Shown: positions 18,937 through 26,877 of the stretch, piece by piece
How positions within the stretch are numbered: position 1 is the stretch's first letter
Layout of the letters: each line of letters begins with the position of its first letter
Assembly (NCBI RefSeq): GCF_013343215.1
Contig: NZ_CP039143.1
Coordinates: 1,054,001-1,118,000, forward strand
Source of the DNA: Acinetobacter sp. 10FS3-1
GTDB lineage: Bacteria; Pseudomonadota; Gammaproteobacteria; Pseudomonadales; Moraxellaceae
Direction of reading: 5' to 3'
Length of the DNA: 64,000 nucleotides
The notes under the pieces: model-generated
What the model was told of the DNA's origin: nothing
Seen by the model: the letters and a program-made list of their open reading frames with translations, nothing else
The model's database searches: none
Program-made: the position numbers and the translations under genes

Positions 18937-18953
18937 TGCCTGAATATAGTGCA
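18937..18953. promoter_or_regulatory. NtrC-like binding site 2 upstream of glnA
   Basis: A 17-nt site TGCCT-N7-GTGCA has a perfect right half and a 3/5 left half. Its centre is 51 nt from that of site 1, close to five helical turns, so both would face the same side of the DNA. Confidence 0.45.
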
Positions 18954-19048
18954 TTTCCTTTCACTCCCAGTATAATAGGCGCAAAGTATTTTTAGCTTAA
19001 GATGTTTTCTTATAAAGAATTCAGAATTTTAACTATGCTTTTAAGAGT

Positions 19049-19064
19049 TGGTACGATAATTGCA
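19049..19064 (+). promoter_or_regulatory. Sigma-54 (-24/-12) promoter of glnA
   Basis: TGGTACGATAATTGCA matches the consensus TGGCACRNNNNTTGCW except for one C to T. The invariant GG (19050-19051) and GC (19062-19063) are exactly 10 nt apart. Transcription would start near 19075, 50 nt before the glnA ATG. It makes nitrogen-limited, RpoN-dependent glnA expression very likely. Confidence 0.85.
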
Positions 19065-19124
19065 TTAATGAATGCCAACTACTAACACGCACTTTGCGAG
19101 TGCAACAAAAACCATCGGAGCAAA

Positions 19125-20540
19125 ATGAGCATGGCGAACAAGGTCCTTCAACTCATACAAGAAAGTGGCGCAAAATGGGTCGATTTTCGCTTTACTGATA
19201 CCAAGGGTAAAGAACAGCATGTCACTTACCCATCAGACAGTATTGATGAAGATACGTTTGAAGACGGGAAAATGTTTGACGGTTCGTCAATCGCTGGATG
19301 GAAAGGCATTGAAGCATCCGACATGATTTTACGTCCAGATGCAGAAACTTGCTTCTTAGATCCGTTCTTCGCAGAGCCAACAGTTGTTGTAACTTGTGAT
19401 GTCATTGAACCATCGACTGGTCAGGGTTATGACCGTGATCCACGCTCTATCGCTCGCCGTGCAGAAGAGTATTTAAAGTCGACAGGTATTGGTGATACAG
19501 CATTCTTTGGCCCAGAACCAGAATTCTTCGTATTTGACGAAGTAAAATGGGAAATCGACATGTCTGGCGCACGCCATACATTGATCGCTGAAGAAGCTGC
19601 ATGGTCAACCGGTAACGATTATGAAGCCGGTAACTCTGGTCACCGTCCACGTGTTAAAGGCGGTTATTTCCCGGTTCCTCCTGTAGATTCTTCACAAGAT
19701 ATGCGCGCAGATATGTGTGCAAAAATTGAAGATATTATGGGGCCAGGCCGTGTAGAAGTACATCACCACGAAGTTGCATCTTGCCAATTAGAAATTGGGG
19801 TGAGCTTTAATACTATGGTGCGTAAAGCTGATGAAGTTCAACAGTTCAAATATGCGGTTTGGAACGTTGCCCATCAATACGCGAAAACTGCAACCTTTAT
19901 GCCTAAACCGATGGTTGGCGATAACGGTTCTGGTATGCATGTTCACATGTCGATCTCTAAAGATGGCAAGAACCTGTTTGCAGGTGATGAATATGCAGGC
20001 CTTTCAGAAATGGCCCTGTATTTCATTGGCGGTATCATCAAACATGCGCGTTCATTAAATGCGATCACTAACCCTTCTACTAACTCGTACAAGCGTTTAG
20101 TACCACATTTTGAAGCACCCATTATGCTGGCTTATTCAGCGCGTAACCGTTCTGCATCAATCCGTATTCCATACGTATCTAGCCCGAAAGGCAAACGTAT
20201 TGAAGCGCGCTTCCCTGATCCAATGATGAACCCGTACCTGGGTTTTGCTGCTTTGTTGATGGCAGGTCTGGACGGTATCCAAAATAAGATCCACCCAGGT
20301 GAAGCTGCTGATAAAAACTTGTATGATCTTCCTCCTGAAGAAGAAGCAAAAATCCCTACAGTGGCTCATAGTCTGGAAATGGCACTGGAGGCACTCGAAG
20401 CTGACCATGACTACCTGTTAAAAGGTGGCGTGTTCTCTAAAGATATGCTTGATGCCTATATCGAAATTAAAACGGAAGAAGTTCGCCGTTTAAATACCAC
20501 AACTCACCCGGTTGAATTCGATATGTACTACAGTCTTTAA
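19125..20540 (+). CDS. glnA: Glutamine synthetase type I
   Basis: Makes glutamine from glutamate, ammonia and ATP, in a dodecamer. It has 471 residues, GSI-beta type. The start MSMANK follows GGAGCAAA. Blocks seen: [17 protein letters not shown] near residue 52, [10 protein letters not shown] near 127, the metal loop [10 protein letters not shown] near 266, NRSASIRIP near 341, and the adenylylation site NLYDLPPEE with Tyr at residue 400. The gene is controlled by GlnD/PII at the activity level (glnD is at the window start) and by the upstream sigma-54 promoter. Confidence 0.98.
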   Translation: MSMANKVLQLIQESGAKWVDFRFTDTKGKEQHVTYPSDSIDEDTFEDGKMFDGSSIAGWKGIEASDMILRPDAETCFLDPFFAEPTVVVTCDVIEPSTGQGYDRDPRSIARRAEEYLKSTGIGDTAFFGPEPEFFVFDEVKWEIDMSGARHTLIAEEAAWSTGNDYEAGNSGHRPRVKGGYFPVPPVDSSQDMRADMCAKIEDIMGPGRVEVHHHEVASCQLEIGVSFNTMVRKADEVQQFKYAVWNVAHQYAKTATFMPKPMVGDNGSGMHVHMSISKDGKNLFAGDEYAGLSEMALYFIGGIIKHARSLNAITNPSTNSYKRLVPHFEAPIMLAYSARNRSASIRIPYVSSPKGKRIEARFPDPMMNPYLGFAALLMAGLDGIQNKIHPGEAADKNLYDLPPEEEAKIPTVAHSLEMALEALEADHDYLLKGGVFSKDMLDAYIEIKTEEVRRLNTTTHPVEFDMYYSL

Positions 20541-20563
20541 TTCTTTATAGAATTTCACTGTAA

Positions 20564-20592
20564 AAAATGCCCGCCTTGCGCGGGTTTTTTTG
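20564..20592 (+). terminator. Terminator of glnA
   Basis: The GC-rich stem CCCGC/GCGGG with loop CTTGC is followed by seven T, 24 nt after the stop. Confidence 0.9.
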
Positions 20593-20628
20593 TATCATCT
20601 GTTTAGAGATTTACAATTAGTAGATAAT

Positions 20629-20904
20629 ATGGCGCAACGTAAAAAGCACACAGGATTTTTCCCCTGGAATGATCCGAACGATCATGCAAAAGGTTTCAAA
20701 CTCAATTTTTCAGAAGTAACTTATATTGAAGTTGGACGTACCCCCGAAGGCTATAAACAGGCGCAATTTATTGCATTGAAAAACCCTGAGCTGGCACTGG
20801 ATTGTGATTATCCGCAAAGTTTTTATTTAAGTGCTGAGGGTTTTATCTTGCAGAAAAAGGCAAATGGTCAATTTGAAATTATTGCCAAAACAGACAATGG
20901 CTAA
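20629..20904 (+). CDS. Small conserved-looking hypothetical protein
   Basis: 91 residues from the ATG at 20629 (MAQRKKH). It is basic at the N terminus, then a mixed beta-rich sequence (LNFSEVTYIEVGRTPEGYKQAQF, YLSAEGFILQKK). No family is recognised. It precedes ubiC by 26 nt on the same strand and may be co-transcribed with ubiCA. Its own promoter would have to overlap the glnA terminator. Confidence 0.75.
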   Translation: MAQRKKHTGFFPWNDPNDHAKGFKLNFSEVTYIEVGRTPEGYKQAQFIALKNPELALDCDYPQSFYLSAEGFILQKKANGQFEIIAKTDNG

Positions 20905-20930
20905 ACATTGGTTATGGAATAAATTGCAAG

Positions 20931-21461
20931 ATGCATATTAAGCAGTCAAATATCTTGCAGATTGAGTGTACAGGTAAACTTATGCAGCAAATCCCTGCTG
21001 AATTGAAATCATGGCTGTATGCTTCAGGGTCTTTAACGCAGCAGCTGACAGATTTAGCGAATGGAAAATTCAATGTTCAGCCAGTCAAAGAGCATTTTCA
21101 GCGCTTAAGCTTCAGTGATGCACGGTGGATGGGAATGCCACATCAGCATACCTCATGGGTACGGGAAAGCCATTTATATGGCTGTGAAGCTCAGCCTTGG
21201 GTGAAAGCAAAAAGTATTTTTCCTATTTTAAGTTTGCAAAAACGGGCACGGATTTTTCAGCATATTGGTAAAAAGCCGATTGGCTGGTTTTTATTTCAAC
21301 GTACCAATCCTCAGTGTGAGCGCCGTGTGTTATGGCTTGAAGATGGCTGGACCAGGCAGAGCTGCTATACTTGGCACGGTTGTAAATTTATTGTGCAAGA
21401 GACTTTTTTGCCCAGTTTTGAGCAGTTTTTACAACATCAGACTTCATTACAACATCGTTAA
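20931..21461 (+). CDS. ubiC: Chorismate--pyruvate lyase
   Basis: 176 residues. It removes pyruvate from chorismate to give 4-hydroxybenzoate, the head-group precursor of ubiquinone. Family features are PAELKSWLYASGSLTQQL near residue 22, HTSWVRESHLYG with the substrate-binding Arg near 78, KPIGWFLF near 117, and FIVQETFLPSF with the C-terminal Glu near 155. Start codon evidence is moderate (an alternative Met at residue 18). It lies 8 nt before ubiA, an operon. Confidence 0.92.
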   Translation: MHIKQSNILQIECTGKLMQQIPAELKSWLYASGSLTQQLTDLANGKFNVQPVKEHFQRLSFSDARWMGMPHQHTSWVRESHLYGCEAQPWVKAKSIFPILSLQKRARIFQHIGKKPIGWFLFQRTNPQCERRVLWLEDGWTRQSCYTWHGCKFIVQETFLPSFEQFLQHQTSLQHR

Positions 21462-21469
21462 GGATAAAC

Positions 21470-22348
21470 ATGGCAACTTTGCAAACGATCACATGGCGTC
21501 AGCGTTTTGAGGCTTATTATTATCTCTGTCGTTTTGATAAGCCGATTGGTACAGAACTGGTATTCTGGCCAACCATGTGGGCGTTATGGATTGCTGCGGA
21601 AGGTGTTCCTGATTTAACCATCTTAATTGCCATGATTTTAGGCACTATTTTTATGCGAGCTGCGGGTTGTGCGATCAACGATTTTGCCGACCGAAAAGTG
21701 GATGCTCATGTAGACCGCACCAAAAACCGGCCGCTGGCAACCGGAGTTATTTCAGCACGTGAAGCGGTTTGGGTATTTTTGGCTCTGGTCGCTGCCAGCG
21801 CCTGCACCTTGTTTTTTCTGCCCATAGCGACATTCTATTGCGCGCTTGCTGGTCTGGCGCTTGCGTTTATTTACCCCTTTATGAAGCGATATACGCATTT
21901 GCCGCAAGTCGTGCTGGGCATGGCATTTTCATGGGGAATTCCCATGTCATTCACAGCAATGGGCAAGCCGCTCGATTGGAGTTGCTGGCTGCTGTATTTT
22001 GGTAATCTGGCCTGGACTGTGGCTTATGACACTCAATATGCAATTACTGACCGTGAATACGATTTAAAAATCGGGGTAAAATCGACCGCTATTCTTTTTG
22101 GGAAATACGATATTACAATGATTTCTGCGCTACAGGCTGTGAGTGTTGTGCTCATAGGTAGTGCACTATATATAGAACACCTGTTGGTGCCATTTGGCCT
22201 GATTGCTTTACTGGTGGTGATTGCAGATTTTATCTATCAATGGACTAAAACCAAAGAGAAAGAGCCGCACTGGTGTTTCTGGGCATTTCGTCATAATCGT
22301 TGGGTAGGTTTGATAATATTCACCGGAATTTTTCTGGCACTCTGGTAA
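21470..22348 (+). CDS. ubiA: 4-hydroxybenzoate polyprenyltransferase
   Basis: 292 residues, about eight to nine membrane segments. It attaches the polyprenyl tail to 4-hydroxybenzoate. The two Asp-rich motifs are present: NDFADRKVDAHVDRT near residues 67-80, and DTQYAITDREYDLKIG near 187-203. It follows ubiC by 8 nt and acts on UbiC's product. Confidence 0.97.
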   Translation: MATLQTITWRQRFEAYYYLCRFDKPIGTELVFWPTMWALWIAAEGVPDLTILIAMILGTIFMRAAGCAINDFADRKVDAHVDRTKNRPLATGVISAREAVWVFLALVAASACTLFFLPIATFYCALAGLALAFIYPFMKRYTHLPQVVLGMAFSWGIPMSFTAMGKPLDWSCWLLYFGNLAWTVAYDTQYAITDREYDLKIGVKSTAILFGKYDITMISALQAVSVVLIGSALYIEHLLVPFGLIALLVVIADFIYQWTKTKEKEPHWCFWAFRHNRWVGLIIFTGIFLALW

Positions 22349-22372
22349 AAAAACTGGTGATTGCAGACTTAC

Positions 22373-22401
22373 AAAAGCATCCTATAAGGATGCTTTTTTT
22401 T
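22373..22401 (+). terminator. Terminator of ubiCA
   Basis: An 11-bp stem (AAAAGCATCCT) with a very small loop and a T-run, 24 nt after ubiA. Confidence 0.9.
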
Positions 22402-22457
22402 ATGTTTTATTCAAAGCTCTTGCATGAGAATTATAAAGAACAATAAGGGATTACCAT

Positions 22458-23705
22458 ATGAATAAGATAATGAAAAACGGTTTTAAAAAGACCTGTCTGG
22501 CAGTGATGTGTTCAATGACATTATTCCTGACGGCGTGTCATAACGATGATGATAACAGGTCATTTCAGCCCCAGGAAAAAGTATTCTTGGGTCAGAAAGC
22601 CTATAGTGCAGATATACTTGCGGAAGCATCCAATATTCAGGTCATGCGCTATAACATGCCAAATGTACGTGGTGAGCGGGCTGAGGCTACGGCGATGGTT
22701 TTGTATCCGAATACACCACAGCCAAAAGATGGCTGGCGTGTCGTTGTCTGGGAGCATGGTACGGTAGGTAGTGGCGATTCATGTGCGCCAACGAATAACC
22801 TGCTCAACTCTAACCTTAAAGTGCTTGCACGTAGCCTGCTTACACAAGGATATGTCATTGTGGCACCAGATTATGAGGGCTTGGGCACCCAGGGAATCCA
22901 TCCTTATTTGAATCTGGATAGTGCTGCTCAATCAGCAATTTATGCAGTAAAAGCATTTAAACAGCAGCAGGGCAGTAGATTTAATGGGGCTTGGGTATCT
23001 GTCGGGCAATCTCAGGGAGGGCATGCCTCTCTGGCAACAGCAGAGTTTGCGGATCGTGATTCAAATTATAAGGCAGCAGTTGCAGCAGCTCCGGCATCAA
23101 GCTTAGGACGTATTATTGGTGAAATAGCACCACAAGCTTTAAAAGCTATGGTGGATGCTGGGCAAGATGAGAGGGCCAAAGCGGTCTATGCTGAGTTGCT
23201 GGCTTATGCAGCCTATGTGGGCGTCGGGATTAAGGCCTATGAACCAGCTTTTAACTATCGCAATATTTTTTCGGAACGAGCTGGCATTGTTGCTGAAAAA
23301 GCCGAAGGGACGACGGGGGAAAATGGATTATGTCTACAGCCTCTAATTACTGAATATATTAATGATATTAATCTTTACCTGAATACTAATCCGGGGAAAA
23401 CTGTTATTGATTATCCAGGATTGGTTGCGAACTTTCAGGATAATTCTTCAGTCAAAAAGTTCCTGCTTGAAAACCAGCCTGCAACTGAAAAAATCAATGT
23501 GCCAGTCATGATTATCCAGGGAACGGCAGATACGGCAGTGCCTTATATAATCACTGATGCTTTACAGAAAAACTTGGCAAATATGGGTACCGCTGTCACT
23601 TTTGTACCTGTGTCAAATGCAACGCATACCGAAGCTATTGTAAAAAGTAATGATCTGCTGGTATCGTTTATTGAAACGCATATGCCGGCTGGTGTCAGTC
23701 CTTAA
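22458..23705 (+). CDS. Secreted alpha/beta hydrolase (LIP-type lipase) lipoprotein
   Basis: 415 residues. The leader ends in the lipobox FLTAC with Cys at residue 27. The hydrolase fold shows an oxyanion-type WEHGTVG at about residue 98, the nucleophile elbow VGQSQGGHAS with Ser at 185, the Asp region IQGTADTAVP near 354, and the His region NATHTEA near 390. This is the secretory lipase (LIP) arrangement. Substrate is not known. A UUCG-loop terminator follows. Confidence 0.85.
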   Translation: MNKIMKNGFKKTCLAVMCSMTLFLTACHNDDDNRSFQPQEKVFLGQKAYSADILAEASNIQVMRYNMPNVRGERAEATAMVLYPNTPQPKDGWRVVVWEHGTVGSGDSCAPTNNLLNSNLKVLARSLLTQGYVIVAPDYEGLGTQGIHPYLNLDSAAQSAIYAVKAFKQQQGSRFNGAWVSVGQSQGGHASLATAEFADRDSNYKAAVAAAPASSLGRIIGEIAPQALKAMVDAGQDERAKAVYAELLAYAAYVGVGIKAYEPAFNYRNIFSERAGIVAEKAEGTTGENGLCLQPLITEYINDINLYLNTNPGKTVIDYPGLVANFQDNSSVKKFLLENQPATEKINVPVMIIQGTADTAVPYIITDALQKNLANMGTAVTFVPVSNATHTEAIVKSNDLLVSFIETHMPAGVSP

Positions 23706-23709
23706 TACC

Positions 23710-23731
23710 AAAGGAGCTTCGGCTCCTTTTT
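23710..23731 (+). terminator. Terminator with UUCG tetraloop
   Basis: The stem AAAGGAGC/GCTCCTTT encloses TTCG and a T-run follows, 4 nt after the hydrolase stop. Confidence 0.9.
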
Positions 23732-23803
23732 ATAGCTTGAGCAATTGCTTTATTTTGTTATATTGGGCAGCGCAATGAATGATAGAGAAAAGCAGGTCGG
23801 TTT

Positions 23804-24049
23804 ATGTCGCAACAGCCACAACAGCGCAGTATTAAAAAGCTGGTGATTCTTGGAACACTGGCTTTATGTATCCCGATTTTTTTAATTACCATGGCATTTT
23901 TGGCCGTCAACAGTGATGCGAAAAATCAGGAAAAATATAAGCAGCAGCAAGCTGAGATGATCGCGCGTATTGAAGCACGAGAGGCCGCCGAGAAATTAAA
24001 GGTAGAGCCGCAAGCTCAGGCGAGTCAAGCTGCTTCTGAAACCCAATAG
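23804..24049 (+). CDS. Small single-span membrane protein, unknown
   Basis: 81 residues: a basic N terminus, one membrane segment (LVILGTLALCIPIFLITMAFLAV, about residues 13-35), then a Lys/Glu/Gln-rich, coiled-coil-like tail. A ribosome site (AGCAGG) is weak. No family is recognised. It stands alone between a terminator and a 270-nt spacer. Confidence 0.6.
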   Translation: MSQQPQQRSIKKLVILGTLALCIPIFLITMAFLAVNSDAKNQEKYKQQQAEMIARIEAREAAEKLKVEPQAQASQAASETQ

Positions 24050-24281
24050 GCTTCTCCTTACTAGTTGTTCTTATGATCTTCAATAGTGGGGTGATGGTTT
24101 GATACTTTATAGGTCTATACTGAACAGCTGCATAGTTGGCTATCAGGCGCAGAGCATCCGGGACGAGATTTCTTTTTCTTGTTTCAAATGTTGAAGGCTC
24201 ATGCCATCCGCATACGAGTATTGTCTGATCTCATTATAAATATTTAATGTTGCATCACAGCATTCTGCTTAAATAGACAGG

Positions 24282-24315
24282 ATATAACCACTGATCACCT
24301 GATCAGTGGTTATAT
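24282..24315 (-). terminator. Terminator of ddh
   Basis: Perfect 16-bp arms (ATATAACCACTGATCA and its complement) lie around a 2-nt centre, 11 nt after the ddh stop. It could also act as a protein site. Confidence 0.75.
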
Positions 24316-24325
24316 TTAAATGGCC

Positions 24326-25315
24326 TTAGAGCAGTTCTTTACGTAATTGCTCAGGTGTTTTGATTGAAAGCAATCCAGGTGCTACATCGAATGCTGTTTT
24401 GGCACCATACTGCTGAGTTTGATTCAGGCGGTAGCAGGCACGGGCATATGCCACTAAAACGCTTGCAGTAAATTCAGGATTACTATTCAGTTTCAAAGAA
24501 AACTCAATGACTTGAGCCTGCTCATCACTGGTATTGCCGCTACGGATAACAAAACCGCCATGTGGCATACGCTGGTGATCTTTCAGTAAGGTTTCCTCAC
24601 TGATAAAATTCACAGTCGTATTATAGTCGGCGAAGTAATCCGGCATTGTTACAATAGCCTGTTCAACTCTTACAGCATCAGCACCTTGTTCTAATACCAC
24701 ATAACATTCACGATGATGCTTATCTTTAGTGCTTAAGTTAGGGCGAGCGCCACTGCGTACCTGTTCAATTGCATCGCTAGATGGAATGGTATATTGAACA
24801 CCGGCTTTCACGCCTGGTACACGGCGGACTGCATCGGAGTGGCCCTGACTTAAGCCTTTACCCCAGAATGTATAGGTTTCACCATCTGGCAATAAAGCTT
24901 CACCAAATAAACGATTAATTGAAAACATGCCTGGATCCCAACCAATAGAGATCAGGGCTGTTTTATTATTGGCAGTTGCAGGCCCATCTACTGCTGCATA
25001 GTATTCCGGAATGCGTGCATGGGTATCAAAGCTATCTACGATATTGAATTTACTTGCAAAAATCGGGCCTTGTTGCGGTAGGTCATCTTTAGAGCCGCCA
25101 CAAAGAATAAGCACATCAATTTTATCGCTAAAATCATTTAATAATGCATCCATGCTATAAACCTGAGTTTCTGCAAAGCAGGGAGTAACACTGCTAGGTG
25201 CGCGGCGAGTGAAAATACCCACAAGTTGCATATCAGGATTTTTGTGAATTGCAGTTTCAACACCACGGCCAAGATTACCGTAACCTGCGATACCAATACG
25301 AATAGAGTTTTGCAT
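24326..25315 (-). CDS. ddh: meso-Diaminopimelate dehydrogenase
   Basis: 329 residues. It interconverts tetrahydrodipicolinate and meso-DAP with NADPH and ammonia in one step, bypassing the succinylase DAP route. The dinucleotide fold is at the N terminus (IRIGIAGYGNLGRGVE, residues 5-20). VDSFDTHARIPEYYA, ISIGWDPGMFSINRLFGEALL and GKGLSQGHSDAVRRV are characteristic blocks. The length matches the family. It is isolated, with its own leader and terminator. Its presence in a gammaproteobacterium that normally uses DapDCE suggests lateral transfer. Confidence 0.9.
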   Translation of the reverse strand: MQNSIRIGIAGYGNLGRGVETAIHKNPDMQLVGIFTRRAPSSVTPCFAETQVYSMDALLNDFSDKIDVLILCGGSKDDLPQQGPIFASKFNIVDSFDTHARIPEYYAAVDGPATANNKTALISIGWDPGMFSINRLFGEALLPDGETYTFWGKGLSQGHSDAVRRVPGVKAGVQYTIPSSDAIEQVRSGARPNLSTKDKHHRECYVVLEQGADAVRVEQAIVTMPDYFADYNTTVNFISEETLLKDHQRMPHGGFVIRSGNTSDEQAQVIEFSLKLNSNPEFTASVLVAYARACYRLNQTQQYGAKTAFDVAPGLLSIKTPEQLRKELL

Positions 25316-25350
25316 AAATGGACGATCACTGAATAAGAAGGAGTATTAAA

Positions 25351-25407
25351 ATAAGTAAGATGATCATGACCGGAAATGCAATAGCTGGCTCATTGCATCT
25401 TACTTAT
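25351..25407 (-). promoter_or_regulatory. Inverted repeat in the ddh leader
   Basis: ATAAGTAAGATG at 25351-25362 is the exact complement of 25396-25407, with a 33-nt centre that contains a second small hairpin (TGCAAT/ATTGCA). It lies 36-92 nt upstream of the ddh start, so it could be an operator or a folded 5' leader. Confidence 0.45.
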
Positions 25408-25627
25408 ATGTTATTTTCTAAGAGATTATAAAACGATAAGTTAAATTTTATCACCCTAAAAATATACAAAGAAAAGTTTAAAAGGCAACTTTTTAAAAGT
25501 AGGGCGATTAATCAGGAAAATGATAAGTTGTGTTGGGGCAGGCAAGCAGCCAAAAGATTCAAAATCGAATCCTTGGCCATCAGGCGAGTTTTGAAGTTAA
25601 AATACCGCTGAGTATAAGCTGTTGTGC

Positions 25628-26071
25628 TTATCTTAAATTCTGTTGTAATTGTCGGATGCTTGGAATGTCTGTATAGCGGATGACTGTATAACCTGCTGCA
25701 ATTAGCATGGCATCACGTTCCGCATCTTCCTGTTCTTTACCGATATGGCTGGGGTCGTCCAGCTCAATAATGGCAACCACCTTATACTCACGATCCAGTA
25801 CCACAAAATCGGTTACTTTACGGTTAAATTGATTGCGCATTTTCATGTGGTCATGAGTGATTAAGGCGCTAAATGCAACTTGTGCCAAAATATGATGATG
25901 AGGAAAAGCTTCTTTTAGGCGTACAAACATTCTGCTTTCAAAAGCAGTAATGACCGGTTTGGGATAAAACTTCTGCCGACGGGTAAACAGGCGTGGAAAG
26001 AGCAGGCAAATTAAGGCAAAACTCGCCATGCAGCCAATCACAAAAAATATAAACTGACTCAAATTAAACAC
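25628..26071 (-). CDS. DUF2726 domain protein with an N-terminal membrane anchor
   Basis: 147 residues. One membrane segment (residues 8-28) is followed by a DUF2726 domain, predicted as restriction-endonuclease-like: FYPKPVITAFESRMFVRLKEAFP near 35, KVTDFVVLDREYKVVAIIELDDPSH near 84-108, and DAMLIAAGYTVIRYTD near 118-135. The Asp-x(n)-Glu arrangement (TDFVV, IIELDD) resembles the PD-(D/E)XK core. Function is not established. It is followed by the tRNA-Asn cluster on the same strand. Confidence 0.85.
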   Translation of the reverse strand: MFNLSQFIFFVIGCMASFALICLLFPRLFTRRQKFYPKPVITAFESRMFVRLKEAFPHHHILAQVAFSALITHDHMKMRNQFNRKVTDFVVLDREYKVVAIIELDDPSHIGKEQEDAERDAMLIAAGYTVIRYTDIPSIRQLQQNLR

Positions 26072-26091
26072 AGACTAAAACAGGGAAGAAT

Positions 26092-26122
26092 AAAAAAACC
26101 CACTTCGCAATGAGTGGGTTTT
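26092..26122 (-). terminator. Terminator of the first tRNA-Asn pair
   Basis: The stem AAAACCCACT/AGTGGGTTTT with a T-run on the minus strand lies 11 nt beyond the CCA end of the last tRNA. Confidence 0.85.
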
Positions 26123-26132
26123 ATAAAAATCT

Positions 26133-26208
26133 TGGCTCTCCCACCTGGGCTCGAACCAGGGACCTGCGGATTAACAGTCCGTCGCTCTACCGACTGAGCT
26201 ATGGGAGA
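26133..26208 (-). tRNA. tRNA-Asn(GTT)
   Basis: A 76-nt cloverleaf including encoded CCA. The acceptor is TCTCCCA/TGGGAGA, the anticodon loop reads CTGTTAA, and the T-arm has GGTTCGAGCC. Confidence 0.97.
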
Positions 26209-26214
26209 ATAGAT

Positions 26215-26290
26215 TGGCTCTCCAACCTGGGCTCGAACCAGGGACCTGCGGATTAACAGTCCGTCGCTCTACCGACTGAGCTATTGGAGA
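26215..26290 (-). tRNA. tRNA-Asn(GTT)
   Basis: Same as its neighbour except for a compensatory acceptor change (TCTCCAA/TTGGAGA), with both sides of the pair changed so the stem stays intact. It is upstream of the 26133 copy with a 6-nt spacer, so both are processed from one transcript. Confidence 0.97.
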
Positions 26291-26296
26291 ATCTGA

Positions 26297-26530
26297 CAGC
26301 GATTATAGAGGGATTTAAAAAGGGGTCAAGACACTTTTAAAAAAAAGCCAAAGAAATTGACTCAAGTGTTTTAAAAGTAATCGGAAATGGTTGTAGTTCA
26401 AGCTGTTATGTTTAGATCGAAGCTTGAGTAGGAATATAAAGCTGGGTGCTCATCTTTGAAAACGAGCTTGAAGATGATGAGGTCAGAGGCTAGCCCTACC
26501 TGATATAAACTAAAGCTGAAAAAAACAGAT
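26297..26530. other. Spacer between the two tRNA-Asn repeats
   Basis: Unique 234-nt sequence that carries the promoter of the first pair near its left end. No gene seen. Confidence 0.6.
26302..26329 (-). promoter_or_regulatory. Sigma-70 promoter of the first tRNA-Asn pair
   Basis: On the minus strand, TTGACC (26329-26324) is 16 nt before TATAAT (26307-26302), 11 nt upstream of the first tRNA. A near-consensus stable-RNA promoter. Confidence 0.85.
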
Positions 26531-26532
26531 AT

Positions 26533-26563
26533 AAAAAAACCCACTTCGTAATGAGTGGGTTTT
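26533..26563 (-). terminator. Terminator of the second tRNA-Asn pair
   Basis: Same hairpin as at 26092-26122, with T instead of C in the loop. Confidence 0.85.
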
Positions 26564-26573
26564 ATAAAAATCT

Positions 26574-26649
26574 TGGCTCTCCCACCTGGGCTCGAACCAG
26601 GGACCTGCGGATTAACAGTCCGTCGCTCTACCGACTGAGCTATGGGAGA
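26574..26649 (-). tRNA. tRNA-Asn(GTT)
   Basis: Identical to the 26133-26208 gene. A 76-nt cloverleaf with encoded CCA. Confidence 0.97.
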
Positions 26650-26655
26650 ATAGAT

Positions 26656-26731
26656 TGGCTCTCCAACCTGGGCTCGAACCAGGGACCTGCGGATTAACAG
26701 TCCGTCGCTCTACCGACTGAGCTATTGGAGA
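26656..26731 (-). tRNA. tRNA-Asn(GTT)
   Basis: Identical to the 26215-26290 gene, with the TCTCCAA/TTGGAGA acceptor variant. Confidence 0.97.
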
Positions 26732-26742
26732 ATCTGAGGGGC

Positions 26743-26771
26743 ATTTTAGGCAGGAAACCAAAAGCCGTCAA
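26743..26771 (-). promoter_or_regulatory. Sigma-70 promoter of the second tRNA-Asn pair
   Basis: TTGACG (26771-26766) is 17 nt before TAAAAT (26748-26743) on the minus strand. It differs from the other pair's promoter, so the duplication did not copy it. Confidence 0.8.
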
Positions 26772-26833
26772 TCAATTCATGTAAAGAAATGAATCATTTG
26801 CTTTTTTAATATGCAGCTTGGCCTTAAAAATAA

Positions 26834-26860
26834 AAAAATCACCCATAAAGGGTGATTTTT
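26834..26860 (-). terminator. Terminator of sodB
   Basis: The stem AAAAATCACCC/GGGTGATTTTT with loop ATAAA, 17 nt after the stop. Confidence 0.9.
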
Positions 26861-26877
26861 ATGCAGGAAATAAAAAA

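Larger units (their letters stand above)
26090..26296 (-). repeat. 207-bp direct repeat, copy 1 (terminator plus two tRNA-Asn)
   Basis: Identical to 26531-26737 except for one base (C at 26108, T at 26549, in the terminator loop). Both copies contain one hairpin and two tRNA-Asn genes. The offset is exactly 441 nt. Confidence 0.95.
26531..26737 (-). repeat. 207-bp direct repeat, copy 2 (terminator plus two tRNA-Asn)
   Basis: Second copy of 26090-26296, differing at one base. Sequence similarity stops exactly at 26737. Confidence 0.95.

Noticed and set aside
26090..26737. Regularly repeated short sequences that could suggest a CRISPR array
   Set aside because: The repeats are four 76-nt tRNA-Asn genes and hairpin terminators. 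There are no 24-48 nt repeats with unique spacers.
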